Assembly (NCBI RefSeq): GCF_001697145.1
Contig: NZ_CP012719.1
Location: forward strand, 1,026,501 to 1,090,500
DNA: 64,000 nt
Direction: 5' to 3'
Origin: Streptococcus anginosus
Lineage (GTDB): Bacteria > Bacillota > Bacilli > Lactobacillales > Streptococcaceae
The notes beneath the pieces are model-generated. The model saw nothing but the letters and a program-made list of their open reading frames with translations, was not told the origin of the DNA and ran no database searches. The position numbers and the translations under genes were made by a program. Numbering within the stretch: the first letter of the stretch is position 1; each line of letters starts with the position of its first letter. This document shows positions 55,831 to 64,000 of this stretch, piece after piece.

Positions 55831-56754
55831 TCATTTTTTCAATTCTTTTGCCAATGTCGCTAGATTGGCTTCTAGATTTTCAAGATAAGTATGATTATTT
55901 TGCGGATCAGCTTCCAAAGGATTTAATTGTTTTAGTTTAACGCCTGTAGATTTGACCAAGGTTTTAGCAACTTTTGATGAAGCATTGCTTTCCACAAAAA
56001 TGGTTTTGACTTTATAAGTTTTGACAAATTCTTCAATTTCTGTCAATTGACGCGGACTAGGCTCTTGCTCTGGTGAAATCCCAGCAATCCCCAACTGAGT
56101 CAATCCAAATCGCTTTGCCAAATAAGAAAAGGCCGTATGCTGCGTCACAAATGTTTTTTGTTTCGCAGCTTTGAAAATCGGTTGATATTTTTTAGTCAAT
56201 TCTTTTGCCTTACCTGCCAGCTCTTTCGCGTTTTTTTGATAGGTTTCTTTATTTTTACCATCAATCTTCGAAAGTTTATCAGCGATAATTTGCGCTTCTT
56301 CTGCCACTTTTTCTGGGTCTAACCATGTATGTGGATCGTAAAGAGTCTTTTCATCCACTCCCTCACCAGCAGCTACATCTTCTAATCCCGGCACACGCTC
56401 CAGCTTCATCCCTTCTGAAGCTTCAAGCACTTTCACTTTGGATTTTTTTAGATTTGGATCCAATTTTCCTGCCCATGACTCTAGTGTATGAGAATGGTAA
56501 ACAAAGACATCCGCATCATAGATAGCAGCTACATCATTCGCCGATGGCTCAAAAGAATGAATTCCCGTGCTTGACTGAATCATCCGAACATCATTCAAAT
56601 CCCCAGACACTTCTTTAACCATGGCATAAATCGGGTAAAAACTTGTTACAATTTTCATTCCCTTGCTCTGCTTTTTGCTACCTGCACCGCACGCTGTCAA
56701 AAGCAAAACCAGTCCCGCCACAAAAATAGAAAATAAATATTTCCTTAATTTCAT
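55831..56754 (-). CDS. adcAII: Zinc-binding lipoprotein AdcAII (Lmb)
   Basis: A 307-residue metal-binding lipoprotein. Lipobox LLTAC (Cys about residue 22) anchors it. Zinc ligands of the cluster-9 family appear in IHSFEPS (about 66), YHSHTLESW, VTQHTAFSYL and the late acidic site. Without the His-rich loop of AdcA it relies on Pht for zinc delivery to AdcBC. Upstream AdcR boxes put it under zinc repression. Confidence 0.93.
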   Translation of the reverse strand: MKLRKYLFSIFVAGLVLLLTACGAGSKKQSKGMKIVTSFYPIYAMVKEVSGDLNDVRMIQSSTGIHSFEPSANDVAAIYDADVFVYHSHTLESWAGKLDPNLKKSKVKVLEASEGMKLERVPGLEDVAAGEGVDEKTLYDPHTWLDPEKVAEEAQIIADKLSKIDGKNKETYQKNAKELAGKAKELTKKYQPIFKAAKQKTFVTQHTAFSYLAKRFGLTQLGIAGISPEQEPSPRQLTEIEEFVKTYKVKTIFVESNASSKVAKTLVKSTGVKLKQLNPLEADPQNNHTYLENLEANLATLAKELKK

Positions 56755-56764
56755 ATATCACTCC

Positions 56765-56799
56765 TTAACTAGTGCTTAACCAGTTTATTAACTGGTTAA
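56765..56799 (-). promoter_or_regulatory. AdcR operators upstream of adcAII-pht
   Basis: A perfect AdcR box TTAACTGGTTAA (56788-56799) is followed head to tail by TTAACCAGTTTA (56776-56787), and a weaker TTAACTAGTGCT (56765-56776) sits next to it. AdcR with zinc represses at TTAACYRGTTAA. Confidence 0.88.
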
Positions 56800-56857
56800 T
56801 ATGATACCATGATAGAATTTAGCTGTCAAGAATTTTTTATCTGTTTTTTTAACAATA

Positions 56858-56893
56858 ATAAAAAAGCTTCCTAAACCACATTAGAAAACTTTT
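56858..56893 (-). terminator. Terminator after trmD
   Basis: Imperfect arms with AAAAGTTTTCTAA / TTAGGAAGCTTTT, followed by T on the minus strand. Confidence 0.65.
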
Positions 56894-56897
56894 AGTC

Positions 56898-57623
56898 TTA
56901 CCAATCGCTTTTTTCTTTACGAATCTCTTCCAGCATTTCAACTTCTTCTGCTGTGAACTCATATTTTTCTAGCAAATCTGGACGACGTTCATAAGTCTTT
57001 TTCAAACTCTCATACAGACGCCATTTTCGAATATTTTCATGATGACCGCTCATCAAAATATCTGGCACAACCATTCCACGAAAATCATAAGGGCGCGTAT
57101 ATTGAGGATATTCTAAAAGACCTGATGAAAAACTGTCATCAGTATGACTAACTTCCTTACCAAGAACTTCAGGAATCAGCCGTACCGTCGCATCGATCAT
57201 CGTCATAGCAGCCAACTCTCCACCGGTCAAAACATAATCTCCAAGAGAGACCTCGTCTGTCACCAAACTTTTAATCCGCTCATCATAACCTTCATAATGT
57301 CCACAAATAAAAATCAATTCTTCTTCTTGGGAAAGCTCTTCCGCATAGGCTTGATCAAACGTTCGACCAGCGGGATCTAACAAAATAACCCGTGGCTGTT
57401 TTTTCTCAATCGCATCATAAGCATCAAAAATCGGTTGCGCTCTAAGCAACATTCCTTGACCGCCTCCATAAGGCTCGTCATCAACGTGTCTCGATTTCTC
57501 TGCATTTTCTCGAAAATTATGATAGTTAATCTCTAGCAATCCTTTTTCACGTGCCTTACCAACTATTGAATGCTCCAGCGGGGCAAACATCTCCGGAAAT
57601 AATGTTAAAATATCAATCTTCAT
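56898..57623 (-). CDS. trmD: tRNA (guanine-N1)-methyltransferase
   Basis: About 241 residues from the ATG at 57621-57623 ([13 protein letters not shown]). TrmD methylates G37 next to the anticodon to prevent frameshifting. The knotted SAM-site motifs [12 protein letters not shown] and [15 protein letters not shown] are visible. Its start lies 11 bases inside the rimM end. Confidence 0.95.
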   Translation of the reverse strand: MKIDILTLFPEMFAPLEHSIVGKAREKGLLEINYHNFRENAEKSRHVDDEPYGGGQGMLLRAQPIFDAYDAIEKKQPRVILLDPAGRTFDQAYAEELSQEEELIFICGHYEGYDERIKSLVTDEVSLGDYVLTGGELAAMTMIDATVRLIPEVLGKEVSHTDDSFSSGLLEYPQYTRPYDFRGMVVPDILMSGHHENIRKWRLYESLKKTYERRPDLLEKYEFTAEEVEMLEEIRKEKSDW

Positions 57624-58131
57624 CATCCAGCCCTTCCGGAATTTCCACATCTACTCGATTATTTTCAAGATCAATATTCAGCACAACAGGTGGAATATAA
57701 GGCAAGAGTAAATCGCGCTTACCTTTACGCTTTACCACCCAGACATCATTGGCACCCGGCTGCAAAATTTCTTTAATAGTTCCAATCAAAATATCCTGTT
57801 CATAAACATTTAAGCCAATAATTTCATGATAATAAAATTCGCCCTCATCTAAATCCGATAAATCTTCTTCAGCCACTTTCAAAGTAAAATCACGATATTT
57901 CTCAATGTCATTGATATGATACATTCCTTTGAATTTGATAATATCAAAATTTTTCATCTTACGATGACTAGCAATTTCCACATTCATGACAAAATGTTCC
58001 TTCTTGTCAAAAAGAGCTAAAATACTTCCTTTTTTGAAACGCTCCTCTGCAAAATCCGTCACCGATAGTACACGCATTTCACCCTGCAAACCTTGCGTAT
58101 TTACAATTTTTCCAACATTATAATAGTTCAT
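57613..58131 (-). CDS. rimM: 16S rRNA processing protein RimM
   Basis: About 172 residues from the ATG at 58129-58131 ([14 protein letters not shown]) after GGAGAGAAA; a longer frame upstream has no ribosome site. The N-terminal [17 protein letters not shown] and the PRC-barrel ([11 protein letters not shown]...[17 protein letters not shown]) identify RimM, which helps mature the 30S head. Operon with trmD. Confidence 0.93.
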   Translation of the reverse strand: MNYYNVGKIVNTQGLQGEMRVLSVTDFAEERFKKGSILALFDKKEHFVMNVEIASHRKMKNFDIIKFKGMYHINDIEKYRDFTLKVAEEDLSDLDEGEFYYHEIIGLNVYEQDILIGTIKEILQPGANDVWVVKRKGKRDLLLPYIPPVVLNIDLENNRVDVEIPEGLDDED

Positions 58132-58228
58132 TTTCTCTCCAAGTACTAGCATTCTCCTATTTATTTTATCATGAATAAAGGGAATTCTCAAGAAAACAAA
58201 TAACCCCACCCACGCCGTGATGTGATAT

Positions 58229-58285
58229 ACTCCCCTTATAGTGGACAATGAAAAAACAAAAATTCACTAAAACTATAAGGGGAGT
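58229..58285. repeat. 13-bp inverted repeat flanking 31 bases
   Basis: ACTCCCCTTATAG (58229-58241) and CTATAAGGGGAGT (58273-58285) are perfect inverse copies. The right arm contains the stop of the decayed ORF. It may be a loop terminator or the ends of a lost element. Confidence 0.6.
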
Positions 58286-58498
58286 TTTCCTATACTTTCT
58301 ATTTCATGGCCTTCAAGGTCCACTTTACGGTGCTCTTGGAGGGCGATTTCTAGTTGACTAGTGATTTCTCTCTTCGAGAAGAGTCCCCCAGTCGCTTCCT
58401 CGTAATGTTCTTTGAGTTCCTTATAAGTTTAGTATCCCCATTTGTCGGACTAGATAGGAAATCACGATGTAACATGACAATTGTATTTCCTTCTGCAT
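58273..58498 (-). pseudogene. Decayed small gene of unknown family
   Basis: AAGGAGGAAGC precedes the ATG at 58496-58498, which begins MQKEIQLSCYIVISYLV. A one-base shift then continues as YKELKEHYEEATGGLFSKRE and ends EIESIGKLPL with TAG. About 75 codons. I do not recognise the family. Confidence 0.5.
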
Positions 58499-58517
58499 GC
58501 TTCCTCCTTAAATACAA

Positions 58518-58550
58518 AAAAGCGAGAATTATGAAAACAGTTCTCACTTG
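58518..58550 (-). terminator. Terminator-like hairpin upstream of the IS
   Basis: AAGTGAGAA and TTCTCGCTTTTTT arms on the minus strand. Confidence 0.55.
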
Positions 58551-58563
58551 AGATAAATAATTT

Positions 58564-59976
58564 GACTCTATAATTTCTGTAGTGGGTAACACCACCGCAG
58601 AGATTATGGAGCTATTTTTGTGTATACAAAAAGTCCCATATGACCTATAATGAAAAGCGACGAAACTACTCATTAGAAAGACTCATATGGAACAACTCGA
58701 TTTTATCACAAAACTTCTTGGAATTGAAGACAAAAATATCAAAATAGACAATCTTTTTGATGCCGGTACTCACAAAGAAATCCTGGCCCACCTTGACTAT
58801 GATGCCCCTCCATGCCCTGCCTGCAAGGGACAGATGGCCAAATACGACTTTCAGAAACCTTCTAAAATTCCTTATCTGGAAACAGCGGGATACAAAACTC
58901 TTATCCGACTCAAAAAGCGGCGCTTTCGCTGTAAAGGATGCAGGAAAATGGCCGTCGCTGAAACCTCCCTCGTCCAGAAAAATCACCAGATTGCCGCTGC
59001 AGTCAAACAAAAAATCGCTCAATTATTGGTTGAGAAGCAAGCCATGACTGATATTGCCCACAGGCTCTCGATCTCAACTTCAACCGTCATTCGCAAGCTC
59101 AAGGAATTCAAATTTGAAATGAACTGGCAGAAACTGCCAGAAATCATGAGCTGGGATGAGTATAGCTTCAAGAAAGGAAAGATGAGCTTTATCGCTCAGG
59201 ATTTTAATACCAATGAGGTCCTAGCCATCCTGGACGGCAGAACCCAAGCGGTCATTCGAAACCATTTTCTACGCTATCCTAGACAGGTTCGTATGAGGGT
59301 TAAAGTGATGACCATGGACATGTTCAGTCCTTACTATCAGCTGGCCAAGCAGCTTTTCCCGTATGCCCAAATTGTTCTCGATCGTTTCCACATTATCCAG
59401 CACCTCAGCCGAGCTATGAACCGTATCCGCATCCAAATCATGAACCAATTCGACCGAAAATCTCAGGAATACCGAGCCCTCAAACGCTATTGGAAACTCC
59501 TCCAACAGGACAGCCGCAAGCTCAGCCATAAGCGTTTTTATCGGCCAACCTTTCGGGCGCATTTAACCAATCAAGAGATTCTCCATCAGCTGCTCAGCTA
59601 TTCGGACCAACTCCGACAACACTATGAGCTTTATCAGCTTCTGCTCTTTCACTTTCAGGAAAAGCAAACTAATCATTTCTTTGACCTAATTGAGGAGGTT
59701 ATTTCGGATGTTCACCCGATTTTTCAGACAGTTTTTCGAACTTTTCTGAAGGACAGAGGCAAGATTCTCAATGCCTTGGAACTGCCCTACTCCAACGCCA
59801 AGCTGGAAGCGACTAACAATCTCATCAAGGTCATCAAGCGCAACGCTTTTGGATTCAGGAACTTTGACAACTTTAAGAAACGCGTTCTCATCGCTTTGAA
59901 CATCAAAAGAGAGAGAACGAATCTCGTCCTCTCGCGATGTTAGCTGACATCAACCCACTACAGTTGACAAAGAGCC
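58564..59976 (+). mobile_element. Complete ISL3-family insertion sequence (IS1167/IS1193-like)
   Basis: About 1.41 kb with one transposase gene. The right end reads GGCTCTTTGTCAACTGTAGT inward (59976 to 59957). The left end (58564-58587) keeps the CTCT and CTGTAGTGGGT blocks. Flanks AATAATTT (58556-58563) and AATAATTC (59977-59984) match at 7 of 8 bases, consistent with the 8-bp target duplication of ISL3 elements. Confidence 0.85.
58687..59943 (+). CDS. ISL3-family transposase
   Basis: A 418-residue DDE transposase. An N-terminal zinc-ribbon (CPAC...CKGC about residues 38-82) is followed by a helix-turn-helix (AMTDIAHRLSISTSTVIRKL) and the catalytic core with WDEYSFKKG, TMDMFSPY (Asp) and LDRFHIIQHL, ending at the Glu in NAKLEATNNLIKVIKR. 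Intact in length, so the IS may be active. Confidence 0.93.
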   Translation: MEQLDFITKLLGIEDKNIKIDNLFDAGTHKEILAHLDYDAPPCPACKGQMAKYDFQKPSKIPYLETAGYKTLIRLKKRRFRCKGCRKMAVAETSLVQKNHQIAAAVKQKIAQLLVEKQAMTDIAHRLSISTSTVIRKLKEFKFEMNWQKLPEIMSWDEYSFKKGKMSFIAQDFNTNEVLAILDGRTQAVIRNHFLRYPRQVRMRVKVMTMDMFSPYYQLAKQLFPYAQIVLDRFHIIQHLSRAMNRIRIQIMNQFDRKSQEYRALKRYWKLLQQDSRKLSHKRFYRPTFRAHLTNQEILHQLLSYSDQLRQHYELYQLLLFHFQEKQTNHFFDLIEEVISDVHPIFQTVFRTFLKDRGKILNALELPYSNAKLEATNNLIKVIKRNAFGFRNFDNFKKRVLIALNIKRERTNLVLSRC

Positions 59977-59995
59977 AATAATTCTTTAAAAAAAC

Positions 59996-60032
59996 AAAAA
60001 TCCCTGCCAAACAAATTTTGACAGGGATTTTT
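59996..60032. terminator. Bidirectional terminator after rplL
   Basis: AAAAATCCCTG (59996-60006) and CAGGGATTTTT (60022-60032) arms. Confidence 0.85.
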
Positions 60033-60129
60033 AGCAGGGAATCAAATGATTTAACCTGTTTTTTTCATTTGCTTATCGCAATCAAAGACTGATAAATCGG
60101 GATTCCGCTCTCAAATTGCTATGTGCTTC

Positions 60130-60498
60130 TTATTTAAGAGTAACTGAAGCTCCAGCTTCTTCCAATTTAGTTTTGATTTCTTCTGCTTCTGCAGTTGCAA
60201 CACCTTCTTTAACAACAGTTGGTGCTCCGTCAACCAATTCTTTAGCTTCTTTAAGACCAAGACCTGTAATTTCACGAACAGCTTTGATAACGCCGACTTT
60301 CTTGTCGCCTGCTGCAGTCAATTCAACATCAAATGAATCTTTCGCAGCGGCAGCTTCACCAGCACCAGCAGCAGCTACAGCTACAGGAGCAGCTGCAGTT
60401 ACACCAAATTCTTCTTCGATAGCTTTTACAAGGTCGTTCAATTCAAGGATTGAAGCTTCTTTAATTTCAGCAATAATATTTTCAATGTTCAATGCCAT
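60130..60498 (-). CDS. rplL: 50S ribosomal protein L7/L12
   Basis: A 122-residue acidic stalk protein from the ATG at 60496-60498 ([13 protein letters not shown]): dimerising N-terminal helix pair, Ala-rich hinge ([18 protein letters not shown]) and the C-terminal factor-binding domain ([25 protein letters not shown]). Binds elongation factors. Second gene of rplJL. Confidence 0.96.
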   Translation of the reverse strand: MALNIENIIAEIKEASILELNDLVKAIEEEFGVTAAAPVAVAAAGAGEAAAAKDSFDVELTAAGDKKVGVIKAVREITGLGLKEAKELVDGAPTVVKEGVATAEAEEIKTKLEEAGASVTLK

Positions 60499-60568
60499 TG
60501 TTATTTCCTCCAAATATATTTCATTAGTTTAAAATTAGTTTGTAGCATAGGCTACGCGCAACTTAACA

Positions 60569-61069
60569 TTAAGCCGCTTCTTCTTTGTTGTCTGCAACCG
60601 CTTTGACTGCAAGAGCAACGTTGCGAACTGGCGCTTGAAGTACAGATAGTAGCATAGATAGAAGTCCTTCGCGATTTGGAAGAGTTGCAAGAGCAACGAT
60701 TTCTTCTTTAGATGCAACAGCACCTTCAATAGCTCCACCTTTAATTTCAAGTGCATCAGCTTCTTTAGTAAAATCATTGATGATTTTTGCTGGTGCTACA
60801 ACATCTTCATTTGAAAATGCAACAGCAGATGGTCCAACAAATGCATCAGCAAGACCTTCAAGTCCAGCTTTTTCAGCTGCACGACGTAAAATTGAGTTTT
60901 TAATAACTTTATACTCAACTTCGCTTCCACGAAGATTACGACGAAGAACTGTGTCTTGTTCAACTGTAAGACCACGAGCATCCACAACAACGATACTTGC
61001 AGCTGCTTTCATTTTTTCAGCAACTACATCAACTAGTTCCGCTTTTTTAGCAATACTTGCTTCACTCAT
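60569..61069 (-). CDS. rplJ: 50S ribosomal protein L10
   Basis: A 166-residue protein that anchors L7/L12 to the ribosome; marks are [20 protein letters not shown] and [13 protein letters not shown]. It represses its own mRNA through the leader upstream. A 70-base gap separates it from rplL. Confidence 0.95.
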   Translation of the reverse strand: MSEASIAKKAELVDVVAEKMKAAASIVVVDARGLTVEQDTVLRRNLRGSEVEYKVIKNSILRRAAEKAGLEGLADAFVGPSAVAFSNEDVVAPAKIINDFTKEADALEIKGGAIEGAVASKEEIVALATLPNREGLLSMLLSVLQAPVRNVALAVKAVADNKEEAA

Positions 61070-61081
61070 TTAGTGTTTCAC

Positions 61082-61240
61082 CTCCGTAATTATTTTGCTT
61101 GGGAAATTTTTCCAAAAGAAAAACGTGCCCAAACCTAGACACGAAAGTACAATACGTTTCTTTTACATGATCCGTTTTGTCCTCGGTAGGATCTTTATGA
61201 GTCGAGCTCCCCTACTGTCTTAGGCAGTTTTTTCAAACCA
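61082..61240 (-). ncRNA. L10 (rplJ) mRNA leader
   Basis: The long leader includes GCCTAAGACAGTAGGGGAGCT and the kink-turn-like region typical of the L10 leader, where L10/L12 binds to shut off translation or transcription of rplJL. Confidence 0.8.
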
Positions 61241-61355
61241 ATGATTATTGTAACATAAGAAAAAAAAGATTGCAAGAGTTTTTAATAATTTTTATAATTA
61301 GAACGAAAATCTATTCTTTTTAGTTAGCAGATTTATTAAATTATTGGAAAAATAA
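61240..61355. repeat. Duplicated rplJ upstream region, copy A
   Basis: It aligns with 63461-63570 over about 110 bases, sharing GTAACATAAGAAAAAAA, TTTTTATAATT, AGATTTATTAAATT and GGAAAAA in order. This copy drives rplJ. Confidence 0.85.
61247..61275 (-). promoter_or_regulatory. rplJ promoter
   Basis: Minus-strand TTGCAA (61275-61270), 17-base spacer and TACAAT (61252-61247). A diverged copy of this region lies at about 63461-63570. Confidence 0.8.
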
Positions 61356-61358
61356 AAA

Positions 61359-61379
61359 AGCAGACCATAAAGATCTGCT
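61359..61379 (-). terminator. Terminator of the AraC-type gene
   Basis: AGCAGA and TCTGCT arms followed by TTTTTTATTTTT on the minus strand. Confidence 0.8.
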
Positions 61380-61397
61380 CTAACTATCTTATATTTA

Positions 61398-62240
61398 TTA
61401 TGCTTTTACAATTGGAATCCAAAGTTCCATTTTGTAGTCTTTGCTATCCATATCCCCTTCATAATAATATTCAAAGTCAGGTTTTCCTGAATGAACATAA
61501 CCATGTTCTGGAAAAAATACTTCCATTGCATATTTCCAACCATTATGAATACATTCCGGAACACTTCCTGTTAACTCTACAATGGCATATTCTGCTTCTT
61601 CAACTTTCAAAACATCTAAGCCCATACTTTTTGCTTTATCTACATCTGTAACGATATACCCTGCTATGTAATTAATAGTACTTGGTTGTTCTACATTGTA
61701 ACAAACACCGACACTTTGACCTTCTCCCAATCTTGCTAATTCATCATGACGATATTCTCCATATAGTTTATTCCAAACACTCGGACATAATGATGAATTG
61801 ATATTTTGTTCATTCCTACCTGCAACTGTAAATGAATTTTTCTTTTGAATTGTGATGTTCATACTTCTTCCTCCTCTTACACTTAGTGCTAGCTGCACTC
61901 GTGAAACTATTTTGAATGGTTTTCCATTTCTCACCTCTGAAGGTGTAAATCCATGAAATTTTTTGAATGCAGTCCCAAATGAATCAGATGATTCATATCC
62001 ATACTTCATCGCTATATCAATAACTTTAATATTGGTATCTCTCAGTAAAACAGCCGCTTCTGTCAACCTTCGACTTCTAATATACTCTGACAATGTTGTA
62101 TCTGTTAATATAGAAAAGAGTCTGCTAAACATAGGATAAGAATAAGTGGATAAATGGGTAATTTTATCTTCATCTATTTCGCTATCCAGCACACTTTCAA
62201 TGTAGTTAATTGTTTCATTAAAAAATTGAATTATCTGCAT
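61398..62240 (-). CDS. AraC-family regulator with GyrI-like effector domain
   Basis: A 280-residue regulator. Two helix-turn-helix motifs occupy residues about 8-108 (KVIDIAMKYGYESSDSFGTAFKKFHGFTPSEVR). A GyrI-like small-molecule domain (about 125-280) ends with FFPEHGYVHSGKPDFEYYYEGDM and ELWIPIVKA. Family members (Rob/BmrR/GyrI-type) sense drugs or metabolites. It lies in a segment bounded by duplicated rplJ promoter sequence. Confidence 0.88.
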   Translation of the reverse strand: MQIIQFFNETINYIESVLDSEIDEDKITHLSTYSYPMFSRLFSILTDTTLSEYIRSRRLTEAAVLLRDTNIKVIDIAMKYGYESSDSFGTAFKKFHGFTPSEVRNGKPFKIVSRVQLALSVRGGRSMNITIQKKNSFTVAGRNEQNINSSLCPSVWNKLYGEYRHDELARLGEGQSVGVCYNVEQPSTINYIAGYIVTDVDKAKSMGLDVLKVEEAEYAIVELTGSVPECIHNGWKYAMEVFFPEHGYVHSGKPDFEYYYEGDMDSKDYKMELWIPIVKA

Positions 62241-62327
62241 ATTTTACCTCTATTCATTTTTCTATCCTATGTAAAGATACCAAAATCTCTAACTTCTTTA
62301 CCTTTAGTACAATAATCTTTCAGAGTT

Positions 62328-63254
62328 TTATCCCTTGATACATTGAAGGCACAAATCCCTAAACTGTACATCCAATTGGGCAATCTCCATCAGGGTATCT
62401 GCTAAAGAATTATAGGCTTCCTGCCTGCTGTCCAGATAGGCTTGGCTAAAAAGCATAGCAATTTTTTCCTTCAAGTCTGCTTTTACAGGATCATAATCTT
62501 TCAAAAATTGACTCAAGTAAAGACTTCTAACGGCTGCCAAACGAAATGAAAAAAATTGATGAAGTTGTTTTTGTTCCGCATTTAAGCCGTTTGCTCGAAT
62601 AGTTTTAGCATAGTCCTCAATTATACCAACCTCACCATTTTCATATCGTTGTTTCATGATAATAGAGACACTGTGATAAATCTCCTGACTTGTTGGAAGC
62701 TTATTTCTTTGCAAATTTCCCCACATGGAATAAGCTCCTCTTTTATAGTCAATCGCTTCTGCTTTCCACGCTTTACAAAAATCACGAAAATCCATTTTCA
62801 CATAAGGATAGCCTGCCGGATCATGGAAATAAATCCAATGCTCATCTATGTCATAAACTGAAACAAAATGATCCACACCTCGTAGATGGCTATGATTGAG
62901 ATTATAAGTCAGATATCCCATATCCAAAGGACCTACAATAACAGATCCATGGTCTAGATATGTCTTGAGTTTTTCTTTTAGTTCTATCACATTGACTGGC
63001 TCTGAAGAATCACAGAAAAACTCCTCATAGTCAAATCCAAGAATTTGTAAACAATGACTAATGGACTCATCTGGCATGCCATTATCAAAGAAAACCAAAG
63101 GATGTCTGTCGTCTTTTTTCACAAGGGTAGCTCCATTACCCATGACCATGATCGCTTCTAGGTAGTCCGAGCGAAAATCATAGCCCGCAGCCTGTAAGGC
63201 CATAGCCGTCGAATGAGAATAACAAATCGGAATATCACCAAAGTATAAATTCAT
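62328..63254 (-). CDS. BtrH N-terminal-domain protein (papain-like fold)
   Basis: A 308-residue protein. The start MNLYFGDIPICYSHSTAMAL gives a likely catalytic Cys (residue 11), and GVDHFVSVYDIDEHWIYFHDPAGYP gives His and Asp. This order is that of the BtrH/C39-like papain fold found in peptide or antibiotic tailoring acyltransferases. The C-terminal half (about 190-308) is helical and unassigned. Stands with a regulator gene; target unknown. Confidence 0.75.
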   Translation of the reverse strand: MNLYFGDIPICYSHSTAMALQAAGYDFRSDYLEAIMVMGNGATLVKKDDRHPLVFFDNGMPDESISHCLQILGFDYEEFFCDSSEPVNVIELKEKLKTYLDHGSVIVGPLDMGYLTYNLNHSHLRGVDHFVSVYDIDEHWIYFHDPAGYPYVKMDFRDFCKAWKAEAIDYKRGAYSMWGNLQRNKLPTSQEIYHSVSIIMKQRYENGEVGIIEDYAKTIRANGLNAEQKQLHQFFSFRLAAVRSLYLSQFLKDYDPVKADLKEKIAMLFSQAYLDSRQEAYNSLADTLMEIAQLDVQFRDLCLQCIKG

Positions 63255-63460
63255 CTTCCTACCTCCTTGCCTATAGTATAAACGATAGGAAGATTTATCC
63301 CCCCATCAAATTTGTACGGAATTTATAGGTTTGCGTAGAAGAAAGAAATTTCACATGTTTTATTGTAAATCAAAAAAGCTATTAAAAAATGAAACTATTG
63401 TCTAAAAACATCAAAGGCTAAGCTTTTACTGCACTAATTTTACAATTTTTTCTAACTATT

Positions 63461-63570
63461 AACAATCGTAACATAAGAAAAAAATTACAAGACTTTTTGA
63501 TCATTTTTTATAATTGGAGTGAAAAGCTATCCCTTTTGATTCGTAGATTTATTAAATTGTCGGAAAAAGA
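63461..63570. repeat. Duplicated rplJ upstream region, copy B (decayed)
   Basis: It matches 61240-61355 with scattered changes; its TTGTAA and TACGAT elements are only 14 bases apart, so it no longer forms a good promoter. The remainder of 63255-63678 shows no gene. Confidence 0.8.
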
Positions 63571-63596
63571 GAAAATGGTAAGAACTAATACGAAAA

Positions 63597-63626
63597 GACG
63601 ATAGAATGTTTCATTCTACCGTCTAA
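63597..63626. terminator. Hairpin, likely terminator
   Basis: AGACGATAGAATG and CATTCTACCGTCT arms (one mismatch) with a 3-base loop and nearby T residues. Confidence 0.65.
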
Positions 63627-63678
63627 TGTGTTTTTATTCCTTGTTCAGTTCGACACTGGTTTTTTAATCTTCCCAAAA

Positions 63679-64000
63679 TCAACGGTAATCTATTAAAGTC
63701 TTTTCTTTTAGAATGACAGGTATGTTAAAAGCTATGATTTCCGCTAGTACAGTAGCAAGCGCATCGTATACGTCAAATACTACACTAGTATTACCCAATG
63801 GTAATAACTCATTAATAAAAGACATCAGTACAACCACTATACATATATACATAAGTGTCTTTTTAGAAAATTCAATAGTTGAGACTTTATTTACACTGAA
63901 TGTTGGACTAAAAGGTTGTTTTAGCATAGCTGTTCCAATCCATGCTCCTCCAAAACTAGGGTGTGACATAAAATATAGGAACAACTGAATTAATTGAATA
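63679..64000 (-). CDS. Hypothetical membrane protein, N-terminus outside window
   Basis: The frame is open to the window edge and ends at 63679. The visible roughly 107 residues contain a hydrophobic segment (MYICIVVVLMSFINELL) and a second weaker one (LATVLAEIIAFNIPVIL). No family recognised. An in-frame TTG at 63984 lacks a ribosome site, so the true start is probably further upstream. Confidence 0.5.
   Translation of the reverse strand, partial: IQLIQLFLYFMSHPSFGGAWIGTAMLKQPFSPTFSVNKVSTIEFSKKTLMYICIVVVLMSFINELLPLGNTSVVFDVYDALATVLAEIIAFNIPVILKEKTLIDYR

Noticed and set aside
61082..61240. tRNA-like fold upstream of rplJ
   Set aside because: Base-paired segments fit the L10 leader, and no anticodon arm or T loop is present.

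Overview
The window is low-GC Firmicute chromosome. The gene content points to a viridans-type Streptococcus: CiaRH two-component system, AdcR-type operator with an AdcAII/Pht zinc operon, Gal operon under a LacI-type GalR, a DUF4044 and a DUF3272-like small protein, an ISL3 (IS1167/IS1193-like) element, and an L10 leader before rplJ-rplL. I cannot fix the species from sequence alone.

Layout. 1-2.5 kb: end of an FMN reductase gene, yaaA, a DUF1836 regulator and a hemolysin-III-like membrane protein. 2.5-10.3 kb: a minus-strand nucleoside uptake and salvage operon (methyltransferase, pdp, deoC, cdd, BMP lipoprotein, ABC ATPase, two permeases). A lipoprotein captures nucleosides, the ABC transporter imports them, and cdd/pdp/deoC break them down. 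10.4-15.5 kb: coaA, rpsT, a small kinase-like protein, an M20 peptidase and a cytoplasmic alpha-amylase behind a perfect MalR/CcpA-type palindrome. 15.5-19.8 kb: a 41-bp tandem array, ciaRH, an N/Q-rich membrane-anchored protein and a nonsense-mutated alpha/beta hydrolase.

19.95-32.12 kb: an integrative mobilizable-type element inserted in the 3' end of a tRNA-Arg(CCU). It is bounded by 13-bp direct repeats and has paired integrase arm-type sites inside both ends. It carries a RelBE-type toxin-antitoxin, a large LPQTG SEC10/PgrA-like surface protein with a partner membrane protein, an XRE regulator, a DUF6161-like membrane protein, an FtsK/TcpA-like coupling ATPase, a rolling-circle Rep of the pMV158 type, a DUF771 protein and a tyrosine integrase. 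Between the coupling-protein region and rep lies what looks like a plasmid rolling-circle replicon: a hairpin with TACTACGA in its loop (pMV158-type nick site) and a hairpin with TAGCGT in its loop (ssoA-type CS-6).

32.2-44.8 kb: rplS with leader, glucokinase, a decayed LysR gene, a decayed aldo/keto reductase, a PTS IIC/DUF915 hydrolase pair, hom-thrB, a polysaccharide deacetylase and obgE with small neighbours. 44.9-50.1 kb: Leloir genes galK-galT with an internally deleted galE, divergent galR, birA. 50.3-58.1 kb: dnaX, free-Met sulfoxide reductase, a second 41-bp tandem array of the same family in opposite orientation, pht-adcAII, rimM-trmD. 58.2-64 kb: a decayed fragment, one complete ISL3 insertion sequence, rplJ-rplL, and an AraC/GyrI regulator plus BtrH-like protein lying between two diverged copies of the rplJ promoter region.

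The strongest leads are the rolling-circle origin set inside the integrated element, the att/arm-site architecture, and the two 41-bp-period arrays whose palindromic 15-bp cores show compensatory base changes.
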